DNA from: Planctomycetota bacterium
Lineage (GTDB): Bacteria; Planctomycetota; UBA1135; UBA2386
DNA: 36,476 nt
Direction of reading: 5' to 3'
Assembly: GCA_020851075.1 (NCBI GenBank)
Contig: JADZDL010000161.1
Location: 1 to 36,476 of the forward strand
In this document: piece by piece, positions 16,235-24,892 of the stretch
Layout of the letters: every line of letters begins with the position of its first letter
Numbering within the stretch: the stretch's first letter is position 1
Program-made: the position numbers and the translations under genes
The notes under the pieces: generated by a model
Database searches by the model: none
Told to the model about the DNA's origin: nothing
The model's input: the letters and a program-made list of their open reading frames with translations, nothing else

Positions 16235-16717
16235 ATGTCGCAGACGTTCCGAGTTTTGCTGGTCGAGGATGATGATTCGCTGAGGTGCTGCCTCGGCGAA
16301 TTCCTCGCTAGCCATGGCTGGGAAGTCGCGGCGACGGCCTACGGCCAGGAAGCGACCGAACTTGCGCAGCGGCACCGCTTTGACTTCACGATCCTCGACT
16401 TCCACCTGCCGGGCACCACGGGCGTTCGCGTGTTCCAGCAGCTGATCGCGATCCGACCGCTGCCGGCGATCCTGATGTCAGGCCTCGCCACGATCGAAGA
16501 AGCGACTGCCGCCCGCCAGGCTGGCTTCTTCACGTTCCTGCGCAAGCCGCTCGAACTCGAACGCCTGCGCCAATCGGTGCAGCAGCTGATCCAGACCCAC
16601 TTTGGTGGCCCCCTGGCCTGGCACCCGACGATCCAGCCCGTGCACCCGACCCGGTGCCAGCAGGATCACCAGGCCGCCCAGAACCCTCCCCCCCGCCGCC
16701 CGCGCCCCGAATGTTGA
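16235..16717 (+). CDS. Single-domain response regulator (orphan receiver)
   Basis: A 160-residue protein with one CheY-like receiver domain. The acidic pocket is at E11-D13 (LLVEDDDSL), the phospho-acceptor is D55 (FTILDFHLPG), the switch Ser is S82 (ILMSGLA), and the conserved Lys is K104 (FLRKPLE). No DNA-binding or enzymatic output domain follows; the last 35 residues are Pro/His/Gln/Arg-rich and probably disordered. It likely works by protein-protein contact in a phosphorelay. No histidine kinase is encoded nearby. ATG 16235 fits the normal receiver start; an in-frame start at 16178 would add an unlikely extension. groES begins 116 bp downstream on the same strand. Confidence 0.9.
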   Translation: MSQTFRVLLVEDDDSLRCCLGEFLASHGWEVAATAYGQEATELAQRHRFDFTILDFHLPGTTGVRVFQQLIAIRPLPAILMSGLATIEEATAARQAGFFTFLRKPLELERLRQSVQQLIQTHFGGPLAWHPTIQPVHPTRCQQDHQAAQNPPPRRPRPEC

Positions 16718-16723
16718 TCGGCC

Positions 16724-16748
16724 GGTGGCCGGCCACCTCCTGGCCACC
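16724..16748 (+). terminator. Possible weak terminator hairpin between the receiver gene and groES
   Basis: GGTGGCC (16724-16730) can pair with GGCCACC either directly after it or at 16742-16748, 11 bases on. The second pairing gives a 7-bp stem with a normal loop. There is no T-run, so termination is uncertain, but the position between a receiver gene and groES would separate the two units. Confidence 0.3.
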
Positions 16749-16833
16749 ACCACCTGCCTAACACAACCTCGTTCGCGCTGGCAGCACCTGACTCTCCCCA
16801 ACCACTCCAAGACTCCTACCCCCAAGAACTGCA

Positions 16834-17142
16834 ATGTCCAAGACGACCAAGTCGACGACCGTGACTCCCCTGGGCGACCGCGTACTCGTGAAGCGCGTCG
16901 CTGCCGACGACAAGACGAAGGGCGGCATCATCCTGCCCGACACCGCCAAGGAGAAGCCGCGCGAAGGCATCGTCGTCGCCGTCGGCAACGGCAAGATGCT
17001 CGACAACGGCAACCGCCAGGCCATCTCGGTCAAGGCGAAGGACCGCGTCCTGTTCAGCAGCTACGCAGGCAGCGAGATCAAGCTCGACGGCGAAGAGATG
17101 CTGATCCTCGGCGAAGACGAGATCCTCGCCGTCATCGAGTAG
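16834..17142 (+). CDS. groES: Co-chaperonin GroES (Hsp10)
   Basis: A 102-residue protein with the full Hsp10 signature: [21 protein letters not shown] near the N-terminus, the mobile loop with [13 protein letters not shown] (which docks on GroEL), and the C-terminal [15 protein letters not shown]. It forms the heptameric lid of the GroEL folding cage in the cytoplasm. Length matches the family. groEL follows 50 bp downstream, so they form the usual operon. No CIRCE element (TTAGCACTC and its inverted copy) is present upstream, so HrcA control is unlikely; another heat-shock control must act. No Shine-Dalgarno sequence is clear before the ATG. Confidence 0.98.
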   Translation: MSKTTKSTTVTPLGDRVLVKRVAADDKTKGGIILPDTAKEKPREGIVVAVGNGKMLDNGNRQAISVKAKDRVLFSSYAGSEIKLDGEEMLILGEDEILAVIE

Positions 17143-17192
17143 CTCACGCCGCTCGTCCCCGGTAACCGCACACATCCCCACGGAGTATTCCC

Positions 17193-18866
<1,674 letters not shown>

Positions 18867-18872
18867 TCGAGG

Positions 18873-18889
18873 CCGCGCCTTCGGCGCGG
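18873..18889 (+). terminator. Hairpin directly after groEL
   Basis: CCGCGCC and GGCGCGG form a perfect 7-bp stem with a TTC loop, 6 bp after the groEL stop. There is no T-run directly after it, so the hairpin at 18905-18943 is the better intrinsic terminator; this one may protect the 3' end. Confidence 0.5.
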
Positions 18890-18904
18890 ACTTGCCCTGC
18901 CCAC

Positions 18905-18943
18905 AACGGCCTGGCAGCGCTTTGGCGCGGCCGGGCCGTTTCC
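18905..18943 (+). terminator. Intrinsic terminator of groESL
   Basis: AACGGCC (18905-18911) pairs with GGCCGTT (18934-18940); the stem can be extended inward by four more pairs, one of them a G-U wobble. TTT follows. It lies between convergent groEL and vapC and could serve both strands. Confidence 0.7.
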
Positions 18944-18947
18944 GTTC

Positions 18948-19340
18948 TCAGGTCAATACCAGGACTCGGGCACGTGTGCCTGGCACCTTCGCGAGGGCCT
19001 TGTCGCAGGTCACAAGGGTGGAGTCCAAGGCTTCGGCAAGGGCCAGGTAGGTCGCGTCATAGGCCGTCAGATTGGCCCGGAGCTCAAACACCCGTTCGAT
19101 CAAGGCTGCGTGCGCATGCCTTTCGATGGGAAAGTCCGCAAGGTCCAACATCGCCTCCCGAGCCCGCGCCGCGGACACCTGCCCGGCGAGCACGTACCGC
19201 CTGAGCACTTGCATCACCTCGATATCCAAGAGGTGAGGGGCGTGGCTCATATCCGCACCAAGAACAACCTCATCGAGCCGACGGCCGAGCTCCGTACCCA
19301 TCAACAGCTCGACCATGGCGGACGCATCGATCACGATCAT
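18948..19340 (-). CDS. vapC: VapC-type PIN-domain ribonuclease toxin
   Basis: A 130-residue PIN-domain protein. The four acidic metal-binding residues are D5 (MIVIDASAM), E41 (LLDIEVMQVL), D95 (LTAYDATYLALA) and D113 (LVTCDKALA). VapC toxins are Mg-dependent RNases that cut tRNA or rRNA when freed from their antitoxin. The ATG overlaps the stop of the upstream antitoxin gene by 4 bp (ATGA), so the two are translated together. The gene converges with groEL. The toxin appears intact; its RNA target cannot be read from sequence. Confidence 0.93.
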   Translation of the reverse strand: MIVIDASAMVELLMGTELGRRLDEVVLGADMSHAPHLLDIEVMQVLRRYVLAGQVSAARAREAMLDLADFPIERHAHAALIERVFELRANLTAYDATYLALAEALDSTLVTCDKALAKVPGTRARVLVLT

Positions 19341-19567
19341 GCGGAGTCGCGTTCCTTGCGAATGGCCGCGGCAGCAGACTCAGCCAGCTTCACGGACTTG
19401 TGGGAACGCAGGCGCTCCCGCATCTCTTCGGGGGTTGGCAGAGCCCCAAACTTCGCGATCTCGGCAAGGAGCAACTCGGACAGCGACTTCCCCGCCTGCG
19501 CCGCCCGGACCTTGAGCTTCCTGTGCAGCGCGTCCGGCACACCTCGGATCTGGATGGTCTTTGCCAT
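19337..19567 (-). CDS. vapB: VapB/FitA-type antitoxin
   Basis: A 76-residue protein starting MAKTIQIRGVPDALHRKLKV, the strand and first helix of a ribbon-helix-helix DNA-binding domain as in FitA-type antitoxins. The second helix (SLSELLLAEIAKFG) completes the fold, and the C-terminal part (PTPEEMRERLRSH...) should wrap the PIN toxin. It precedes vapC with a 4-bp overlap. The family represses its own operon with the toxin as co-repressor. Inverted repeats upstream (19572-19651) are good operator candidates. The frame extends upstream to an ATG at 19639, but that would remove the operator region and add residues foreign to the family. Confidence 0.92.
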   Translation of the reverse strand: MAKTIQIRGVPDALHRKLKVRAAQAGKSLSELLLAEIAKFGALPTPEEMRERLRSHKSVKLAESAAAAIRKERDSA

Positions 19568-19571
19568 GCAA

Positions 19572-19651
19572 TCAGCATGCTTGCATGCACTTTGCTTGTC
19601 AATCCGCCGAGGGCCCTGGCCAACTGCATTGCTGGACATCTAGCATGCTGA
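19572..19651. promoter_or_regulatory. Candidate VapBC operator and promoter region
   Basis: TCAGCATGCT (19572-19581) reappears in inverted form as AGCATGCTGA (19642-19651), and another GCATGC lies at 19583-19588. All lie just upstream of the vapB start. Repeated palindromic GCATGC-based sites fit cooperative binding by a ribbon-helix-helix dimer. The shared intergenic region also serves the divergent YkgJ-type gene at 19722. Confidence 0.5.
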
Positions 19652-19721
19652 TGATCTGGCTGCCGCCCCCTTGGTTCCCCGCCGCGGCCCTGCGCTTCTA
19701 CTCCAAACTGGCTCGCACCTC

Positions 19722-19985
19722 GTGACTTCGTTTGCCTGCCGACTCGGTTGCGGTGCCTGCTGCATCGCACCCTCGATCCACACGCCGTTCCCCGGCATGC
19801 CGAACGGCAAGCGCGCGGGCGAACGCTGCGTGCATCTCGACGCGGGCAATCTCTGCCGGTTGTTTGGCCATCCCGACCGGCCAGCGTTCTGCGGCGCGCT
19901 CAAAGCCGAGCCTTCGATGTGCGGCAGCAACGATGCCGAGGCGATGGCGATCCTCACGCAGCTCGAACGCGACACGCAGCCGTAG
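19722..19985 (+). CDS. YkgJ-type cysteine-cluster protein
   Basis: An 87-residue protein with the YkgJ cluster: FACRLGCGACC near the N-terminus, then RCVHLDAGNLCRLF, PAFCGALK and MCG. The spaced cysteines are thought to bind zinc or an iron-sulfur cluster; no firm function is known for the small members. GTG 19722 (VTSFACRLGCGACC) is chosen because family members begin just before the first Cys motif; an in-frame ATG at 19671 would add 17 residues with no family resemblance. It is divergent from vapBC and converges with the phosphatase-like gene, 12 bp away. Confidence 0.88.
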   Translation: MTSFACRLGCGACCIAPSIHTPFPGMPNGKRAGERCVHLDAGNLCRLFGHPDRPAFCGALKAEPSMCGSNDAEAMAILTQLERDTQP

Positions 19986-19997
19986 TGGAGCCTGGCG

Positions 19998-21362
19998 CTA
20001 GCGGCCGAGCATCTTCAAGCACAGCTCCTTCACGTCGGTGGCCGCCACGCGATCGCGCGCGAGCGACTTGTCGCTGCAAAGGAACACCGGGCCCGCATCG
20101 TCGTCGTCATAGAGCCGCCCGTGCGAACCCATGACCTGCGATGAGTCCGTGGAGATCACGTCCATGAGGTAGCGGAAGCCGAGCAGCTTCTTCGCGAGCA
20201 CGCGCGCGACCTTGAGCTTTGGGAACTTGATCTTCGGATCCAAGAACAGCTCGGCGGGGTCGTAACCAGGTTTGCGGTGGATGTCGACCGTCGGCGCAAA
20301 GTCGGGGCGGCGCGCTTCGTCGAGCCAATAGTGATAGGCAAACCAGTGGCCCGGCTCGGCGATGCAGATGAGTTCGCCGCTGCGGTCGTGGTTGATGCCG
20401 AGTTCCTGCTGCTGCGTGCGGTCGAGCACGCGCGCGACGCCCGGGGTCTTTGCCAGCAGCGTGCGGACGGCTTCGAGGTCGCTCGCGTCGCGCACGTAGA
20501 CGTGGGCGCACTGATGGTCGGCGACTACGAACACCCGGCACGCACCACAATCCAGGAGCTGCCCGTGGCTCGTTTCCTGCAAACGCAGGTAACCGTTCTC
20601 GTGCAGCAGACGATTCAAGAACACCGGCTTCGTCGCCTTTTCGATGCCGTATTCCGACACCACGATCACGTGCGCATTCTTCGCGCGCGCCTTCTCGATC
20701 AGCCGCGCACACTCCGCGTCGAGGTCCCGCACGGCCTGCACGCTGCGCGGGTCGTCCGGCCCCCAACGTTGGTGGTCGTAGTCGAGGTGCGGCAGGTAGG
20801 CCAACATGAGGTCCGGATCGTGTCGGTCGATCACGGCGAGCGCCGAGGAAGTGATCCAGCGCGTGCTCGCGATGCCCGCGCGCGGGCCCCAGAAGTCAAA
20901 CAGCGGGAATGGCCCAAGTTGCTGCTGCAGCTCGCTCTGCAGCGCCGGCGGCTCGCTATAGAGGCCCGGCTTCTTGAGCCCGTCGGCGTGGTATTCGGGG
21001 CGCGGCGTGACCGACCAGTCGACGGCCGGGGAATACATGTTCCACCACCAGAACATCTTCGCCGTGCGAGCGCCGAAGCGCGCGCGGGCCGCTTCGTAGA
21101 GCTTCTCGCCGTGCACGAGCTGGTTGCTCTGCCGCCACAGCATGACCTGGGCGAGATCGCGGAAGTACCAGCCGTTGCCGACCGCGCCGTGGCCGCTCGG
21201 CGGCAGGCCGGTCAGGAAGGTTGCCTGGACCGTGCACGTGACGGCCGGGAAGACCGTGTCGAGCGGGGCGACAAAGCCGTGCTGCCCGAGCCCGCGCAGC
21301 ACGGGGGCGTGGACGAGGTCCTTGGGGCGCAGGCCGACGGCGATCACGACAAGCAGCTTCAC
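19998..21362 (-). CDS. Alkaline-phosphatase-superfamily protein (phosphodiesterase/nucleotide pyrophosphatase-like)
   Basis: A 454-residue protein from GTG 21362 (VKLLVVIAVGLRPKDLV). Core features: the nucleophile region FPAVTCTVQATFLTG with a Thr at the catalytic position, GHGAVGNGWYFR, LMLAYLPHLDYDHQRWGPDD (metal-binding Asp and His), and a late His-containing segment VDIHRKPGYDP. Usual ligands differ: the first strand has V-G-L where most members have D-G, and SDHG is replaced by SEYG. It lacks a signal peptide, so it is likely cytoplasmic. It could be an active diesterase with a changed metal site or an inactive relative. The ATG at 21476 would add 38 residues of non-family character. Convergent with the YkgJ gene. 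Confidence 0.87.
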   Translation of the reverse strand: MKLLVVIAVGLRPKDLVHAPVLRGLGQHGFVAPLDTVFPAVTCTVQATFLTGLPPSGHGAVGNGWYFRDLAQVMLWRQSNQLVHGEKLYEAARARFGARTAKMFWWWNMYSPAVDWSVTPRPEYHADGLKKPGLYSEPPALQSELQQQLGPFPLFDFWGPRAGIASTRWITSSALAVIDRHDPDLMLAYLPHLDYDHQRWGPDDPRSVQAVRDLDAECARLIEKARAKNAHVIVVSEYGIEKATKPVFLNRLLHENGYLRLQETSHGQLLDCGACRVFVVADHQCAHVYVRDASDLEAVRTLLAKTPGVARVLDRTQQQELGINHDRSGELICIAEPGHWFAYHYWLDEARRPDFAPTVDIHRKPGYDPAELFLDPKIKFPKLKVARVLAKKLLGFRYLMDVISTDSSQVMGSHGRLYDDDDAGPVFLCSDKSLARDRVAATDVKELCLKMLGR

Positions 21363-21524
21363 GGTCCCAGTGTGCCCGCACACCGGCCCCAGCGCTACCG
21401 AGTGCCAGGGTTCGCTCGCCGCGGATTGCGGGCTCCGACGTCCGGCCGTTACGAGAACGATTGGCGAGACATTCACCGAGGCATCTGGCGATCCACTGGC
21501 AATCTCCGTACGGTTTCGTCACGT

Positions 21525-22760
21525 ATGCTGCCCGTGACGGAACCAACGGAAAAGACCCTCCCACCCCCGTGGGATCGCATCTTCTCGCTCGCCTCGCGCA
21601 CGTTTGTGTGGGGCTTGCTGCTAGCGGTGCTCTACCTGCTGCGGCCCTTCCTGCTGCTCATCTTCCTGACGTTCGTGTTTGCCTACATCCAGGCGCACGG
21701 CGTCGACGGTCTTGCTCATCGCATCAAGAACCGGCCGCTGCGCGTCACCATCGTCGGGCTCGTGTTCCTCGGCACGCTGTTCGCCACGGGCTTCACGCTG
21801 GTGCCGCAGGTGCAGGACCAGGCCAACACCTTCTTCGACAACCGCGAGAAGTACGTCGCCGACGCCGATCAGGAGCTCGACAAGTTCCTCAAGAAGTCGC
21901 CGTCACTCTACAAGTCGGTGGCCAAGCACAAGGCGCCCCCGGACGCAGCGGACAAGCCGACCCAGGCGCCGGTGCCGCCCACGCCAGTGCCTGACCCGAT
22001 ACCCGGGGGCAAGGAAGCTGAAGTCACCCCCCAGGAACCACCGCCCCCGGCCAGCCTGCACATCGTGCGTGACTTCATCGCCGGCGCGATCGAATCCTGG
22101 AAGCAGAACCCGCTCGAGGTCGGCCAGTCCGTGCTCGGCGTGGCGTCGACGTTCCTGCTGTCCCTGCTGTTCTCGTTCTTGATCGTGCTCGACCTGCCCA
22201 AACTGCGACGCGCCATCGAAGGCCTGTCGAAGACCAAGATCGGTTTCATCTATGACGAGGTCGCCGACAACATCGCCGGCTTCGGCCGCGTGCTCGGCCA
22301 GGCCCTCGAAGCGCAGCTGTTCATCGCCGTCTGCAACACCATCCTGACCGCGATCGGCTGCTGGATGATGGGGCTGCCCAACCTGCTCGTGCTGTCGACG
22401 ATCGTGTTCTTCTGCAGCTTCATCCCGGTGGTCGGCACGTTCATCAGCTCGACGCCGATCTGTCTGCTCGCCCTGCAGGCCGGTGGCGTCTCCTCGATGA
22501 TGATCGCGATCGTGCTGATCTGCGTCATCCACGCGCTCGAGACCTATGTGCTGAACCCGCAGATCTACGGGCACCACATGCACATGAACCCGGTGCTAGT
22601 GCTGATCGTGCTCACCATCGGTGGCAAGCTGTTTGGCGTCTGGGGCCTCTTGCTTGGCATCCCGATCGTCAACTACGTGTTCCGCCACGCGATTCGCTTC
22701 CGCGAACCGCAGGTTGCGGCAGGGCCGACTGCCGCCGATCCGCCCGTGAAGTCAGCCTGA
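21525..22760 (+). CDS. AI-2E/PerM-family membrane transporter
   Basis: A 411-residue integral membrane protein of the AI-2E (PF01594) family. Helices near the N-terminus (FVWGLLLAVLYLLRPFLLLI, then VTIVGLVFLGTLFATGF) are followed by a long insertion (about 110-185) with a Pro-rich stretch (PVPPTPVPDPIPGG). The conserved C-terminal half follows: VGQSVLGVASTFLLSLLFSF, GFGRVLGQALEAQLFIA, FIPVVGTFISSTPI, ALETYVLNPQIYGHHMHMNP and LFGVWGLLLGIPIVNYV. Members export small molecules or act as Na/H antiporters; the substrate is unknown here. ATG 21525 is used; a GTG at 21534 would remove three residues. A strong hairpin with T-rich tail follows. Confidence 0.92.
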   Translation: MLPVTEPTEKTLPPPWDRIFSLASRTFVWGLLLAVLYLLRPFLLLIFLTFVFAYIQAHGVDGLAHRIKNRPLRVTIVGLVFLGTLFATGFTLVPQVQDQANTFFDNREKYVADADQELDKFLKKSPSLYKSVAKHKAPPDAADKPTQAPVPPTPVPDPIPGGKEAEVTPQEPPPPASLHIVRDFIAGAIESWKQNPLEVGQSVLGVASTFLLSLLFSFLIVLDLPKLRRAIEGLSKTKIGFIYDEVADNIAGFGRVLGQALEAQLFIAVCNTILTAIGCWMMGLPNLLVLSTIVFFCSFIPVVGTFISSTPICLLALQAGGVSSMMIAIVLICVIHALETYVLNPQIYGHHMHMNPVLVLIVLTIGGKLFGVWGLLLGIPIVNYVFRHAIRFREPQVAAGPTAADPPVKSA

Positions 22761-22785
22761 CGCCAAACGGCGCCTACCAGTCGAT

Positions 22786-22818
22786 GCGCGGCGGCCCAAG
22801 TGGTCGCCGCGCTTGTTT
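22786..22818 (+). terminator. Terminator between the convergent AI-2E and Nif3-like genes
   Basis: GCGCGGCG (22786-22793) and CGCCGCGC (22805-22812) form a perfect 8-bp stem with an 11-base loop, followed by TTGTTT. It reads as an intrinsic terminator for the plus-strand transporter gene and lies just past the stop of the minus-strand gene. Confidence 0.7.
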
Positions 22819-23618
22819 CAGGCCAGCGTGAACGGATCGCGATCGGCGCGGCTGATGGCCACCTGGGTGTCCTTGCCAAACGCGCGCACCAGTCGCTTCT
22901 GCAGCACCTTCAGGTAGCCGCGTTCGGTGTTGCTGTGACCAGCGACCACCACCGAAGCACCACCGCCGACGACCGCCAGGGTGTCGTGGTGCGACATCTC
23001 GCCGGTCAAGAACACATCGGCGCACGCCGAACGCAGCACGCTGCCACCCGCTCCCGCGGCTACCGCGACCGTGCGAACGGCGCTCGGTGCCTTCGACGGG
23101 CGCGCCACCTGCAGCGAGCGAACGCTAAGGTGCTTCTTGATGCGCAGGAGCAATTGGGAGAACGGAATCGCCTTTGGCAACTGCACGACGCGGCCAAAGT
23201 CCCCGTCGCCACAGGGGCGCAGGTCTTCGGGCTGCGCACCAGCGAGCACGCCTTCGGTAAGCCACTCCGCGATGCCCCCCGGCGCCGCGTCGAGCGCCGT
23301 GTGCGGCGAGTAGACGGCGAGCCCAGCGGCAACCGCGTGCAGGACCGCGCGCTGCTTGCCGTCGGCGTGATGCAGGCGCTTCATGCCCTGGAAGATCGGC
23401 GGGTGGTAGGCCACCACGAGATCCGCGCGCATCTTCACGGCCTCGGCGACCACTTCGTCGGTCAGATCGATCGTGAGCAGCAGGCGCGCACAACTGCCGC
23501 GGCGCGCTTTGGGCTCCACGAGGAGACCCGTGTTATCCCAATCGGCCGCCAGCTCCAGCGGCGCGATCTCATGCAGGATGTCGAGGACTTCGGCGAGCGA
23601 GGGCACGTTCTTCGGCAT
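22818..23618 (-). CDS. Nif3-like dinuclear metal centre protein
   Basis: A 266-residue protein of the NIF3/YbgI/DUF34 family. N-terminal motif: ADWDNTGLLVE. Metal-binding segments: VVAYHPPIFQGMK (Y71-H72, where E. coli YbgI-type proteins have HH), VYSPHTALDAAPGG (H106, D110), FLTGEMSHHD and GHSNTERGY near the C-terminus. The family forms hexameric toroids with two metals per subunit; the biochemical role is unsettled, with suggestions of GTP cyclohydrolase-like or metal-delivery activity. The YHPPIF form is also seen in eukaryotic NIF3L1. It is the last gene of a five-gene run; 23 bp separates it from the M16 partner gene. Confidence 0.92.
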   Translation of the reverse strand: MPKNVPSLAEVLDILHEIAPLELAADWDNTGLLVEPKARRGSCARLLLTIDLTDEVVAEAVKMRADLVVAYHPPIFQGMKRLHHADGKQRAVLHAVAAGLAVYSPHTALDAAPGGIAEWLTEGVLAGAQPEDLRPCGDGDFGRVVQLPKAIPFSQLLLRIKKHLSVRSLQVARPSKAPSAVRTVAVAAGAGGSVLRSACADVFLTGEMSHHDTLAVVGGGASVVVAGHSNTERGYLKVLQKRLVRAFGKDTQVAISRADRDPFTLA

Positions 23619-23641
23619 GGTCGTTCGGTCGTTGCTGACGA

Positions 23642-24892
23642 TCAGGAGGCACCGGCGCTGATCACGGTGAGGCGATCGGGATGCAGATGGCGCTCGGCGA
23701 CTTCGCGAACCTGCTCCGCCGTGATCGAGCGGATGATGCCCGGATAACGGTGCAGGAAGTCAAAGCCCAGCCCGAAGCGCCGTGCACGGATCGCGTACGC
23801 CGCGAGGTTGCTGTTGCGCTCGAGGGCGAACACGAAGCTGCCCGTCAGATAGTCCTTCACGTCCTGCAGTTCCTGCGCGGCCGGCGGTTCGAGCCGAATG
23901 CGCCGGATCTCCTCGAGGAAGCCGTCGATGGCCTTCTGGCGATGCTCGGGCGACGTGCCGATGTAGGCCGTGAACGTGCCGGGCTCTTCGCCGGCACTCG
24001 GCGTGATGCCAGCGCTCACCGCGTAACAAAGGCCCTGCTCATCGCGCAGCTTGCGCGAACAGCGCGACGTGAAGCCTGGCCCCGTGCCGAGCACGTGGTC
24101 CATCATCGACAGCACGTAGAAGTCCGGGTGCGTGCGACGGATGCCGAGGTGGCCGAGGTAGACGTGCACCTGCTCGCGCGCCATCGGCACATGCATGTCG
24201 CGCGATGCCGCCGCGAGTTCGACGTCCGGCATCGGCGTGTGCTTCGGCGCCTTGCCGCGGAAACTCGAGAACGCCTTCTCGAGGCGATCGAGCGTCTTGT
24301 CGGTCTCTTCGGGCCCGGAAGCCGCGATGTAGCCGCCGGCTGGGCGAAACCAAGTGTCGTGGAAGTCGCGCAGGTCCTTCGGCTTCAGCTTGGCGACGGA
24401 CTTTGCAGCGCCCTGCGTCGGACGACCGAGCGGGTGATCGCCGTAGATCATCTTGCGGAACCGGCGCGCCGCGACGGCGCGAGGATCGTCGTCCTCGGCT
24501 TTGATCTCGGTGAGAACCTCGGCCTGCACACGGCGGATCTCGCGACCCGGGAACGTGGGCTCGAGGATCATCTCGCGCAACAGCGCCAGGGCCTCCTTCT
24601 GCGACGTCGCCGGGCACATCACCACACCGCCGCGATGGTTGCCCTCCATGGCCGCGCCGATGCTCTCGGCCGCGGCGGCAAGGCCCAGTGCGTCGTAGCG
24701 CTTGGTGCCTTCGTCGAGACTCTCGCCAACGAGGTTGGCAAGGCCCGACTTGTCCGCGGGCTCATCGCCGGCGCGCACTTCGAGCGATGCCACACACGCG
24801 TAGGTCAGCACACGCGGATTGCGCACGGCCAACAGCGTCAGTCCGGAAGGAAGTTCGCGCTCGGCGATCTCCAGTCGAATGCCGTCACTCAT
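23642..24892 (-). CDS. M16-family peptidase, non-catalytic partner subunit
   Basis: A 416-residue protein with the M16 (insulinase/processing-peptidase) fold. The zinc motif HxxEH is absent: the matching helix reads GLANLVGESLDEGT. Conserved family features remain, such as GDEPADKSGLANL, a long charged helix, the RPAGGYIAASG strand, and the C-terminal RDEQGLCYAVSAGI segment that in partner subunits helps bind substrate. The start overlaps the stop of the catalytic M16 gene by 4 bp (ATGA), so the two proteins are probably made in equal amounts and form a heterodimer, as in bacterial two-subunit M16B peptidases. No signal peptide is visible. Confidence 0.92.
   Translation of the reverse strand: MSDGIRLEIAERELPSGLTLLAVRNPRVLTYACVASLEVRAGDEPADKSGLANLVGESLDEGTKRYDALGLAAAAESIGAAMEGNHRGGVVMCPATSQKEALALLREMILEPTFPGREIRRVQAEVLTEIKAEDDDPRAVAARRFRKMIYGDHPLGRPTQGAAKSVAKLKPKDLRDFHDTWFRPAGGYIAASGPEETDKTLDRLEKAFSSFRGKAPKHTPMPDVELAAASRDMHVPMAREQVHVYLGHLGIRRTHPDFYVLSMMDHVLGTGPGFTSRCSRKLRDEQGLCYAVSAGITPSAGEEPGTFTAYIGTSPEHRQKAIDGFLEEIRRIRLEPPAAQELQDVKDYLTGSFVFALERNSNLAAYAIRARRFGLGFDFLHRYPGIIRSITAEQVREVAERHLHPDRLTVISAGAS

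Noticed and set aside
16718..16833. CIRCE element before groES
   Set aside because: No TTAGCACTC or inverted copy was found; only a GC-rich palindrome is present.
20277..21524. Upstream extension of the AI-2E frame
   Set aside because: Antisense to the phosphatase-like gene; the membrane protein starts naturally at ATG 21525.
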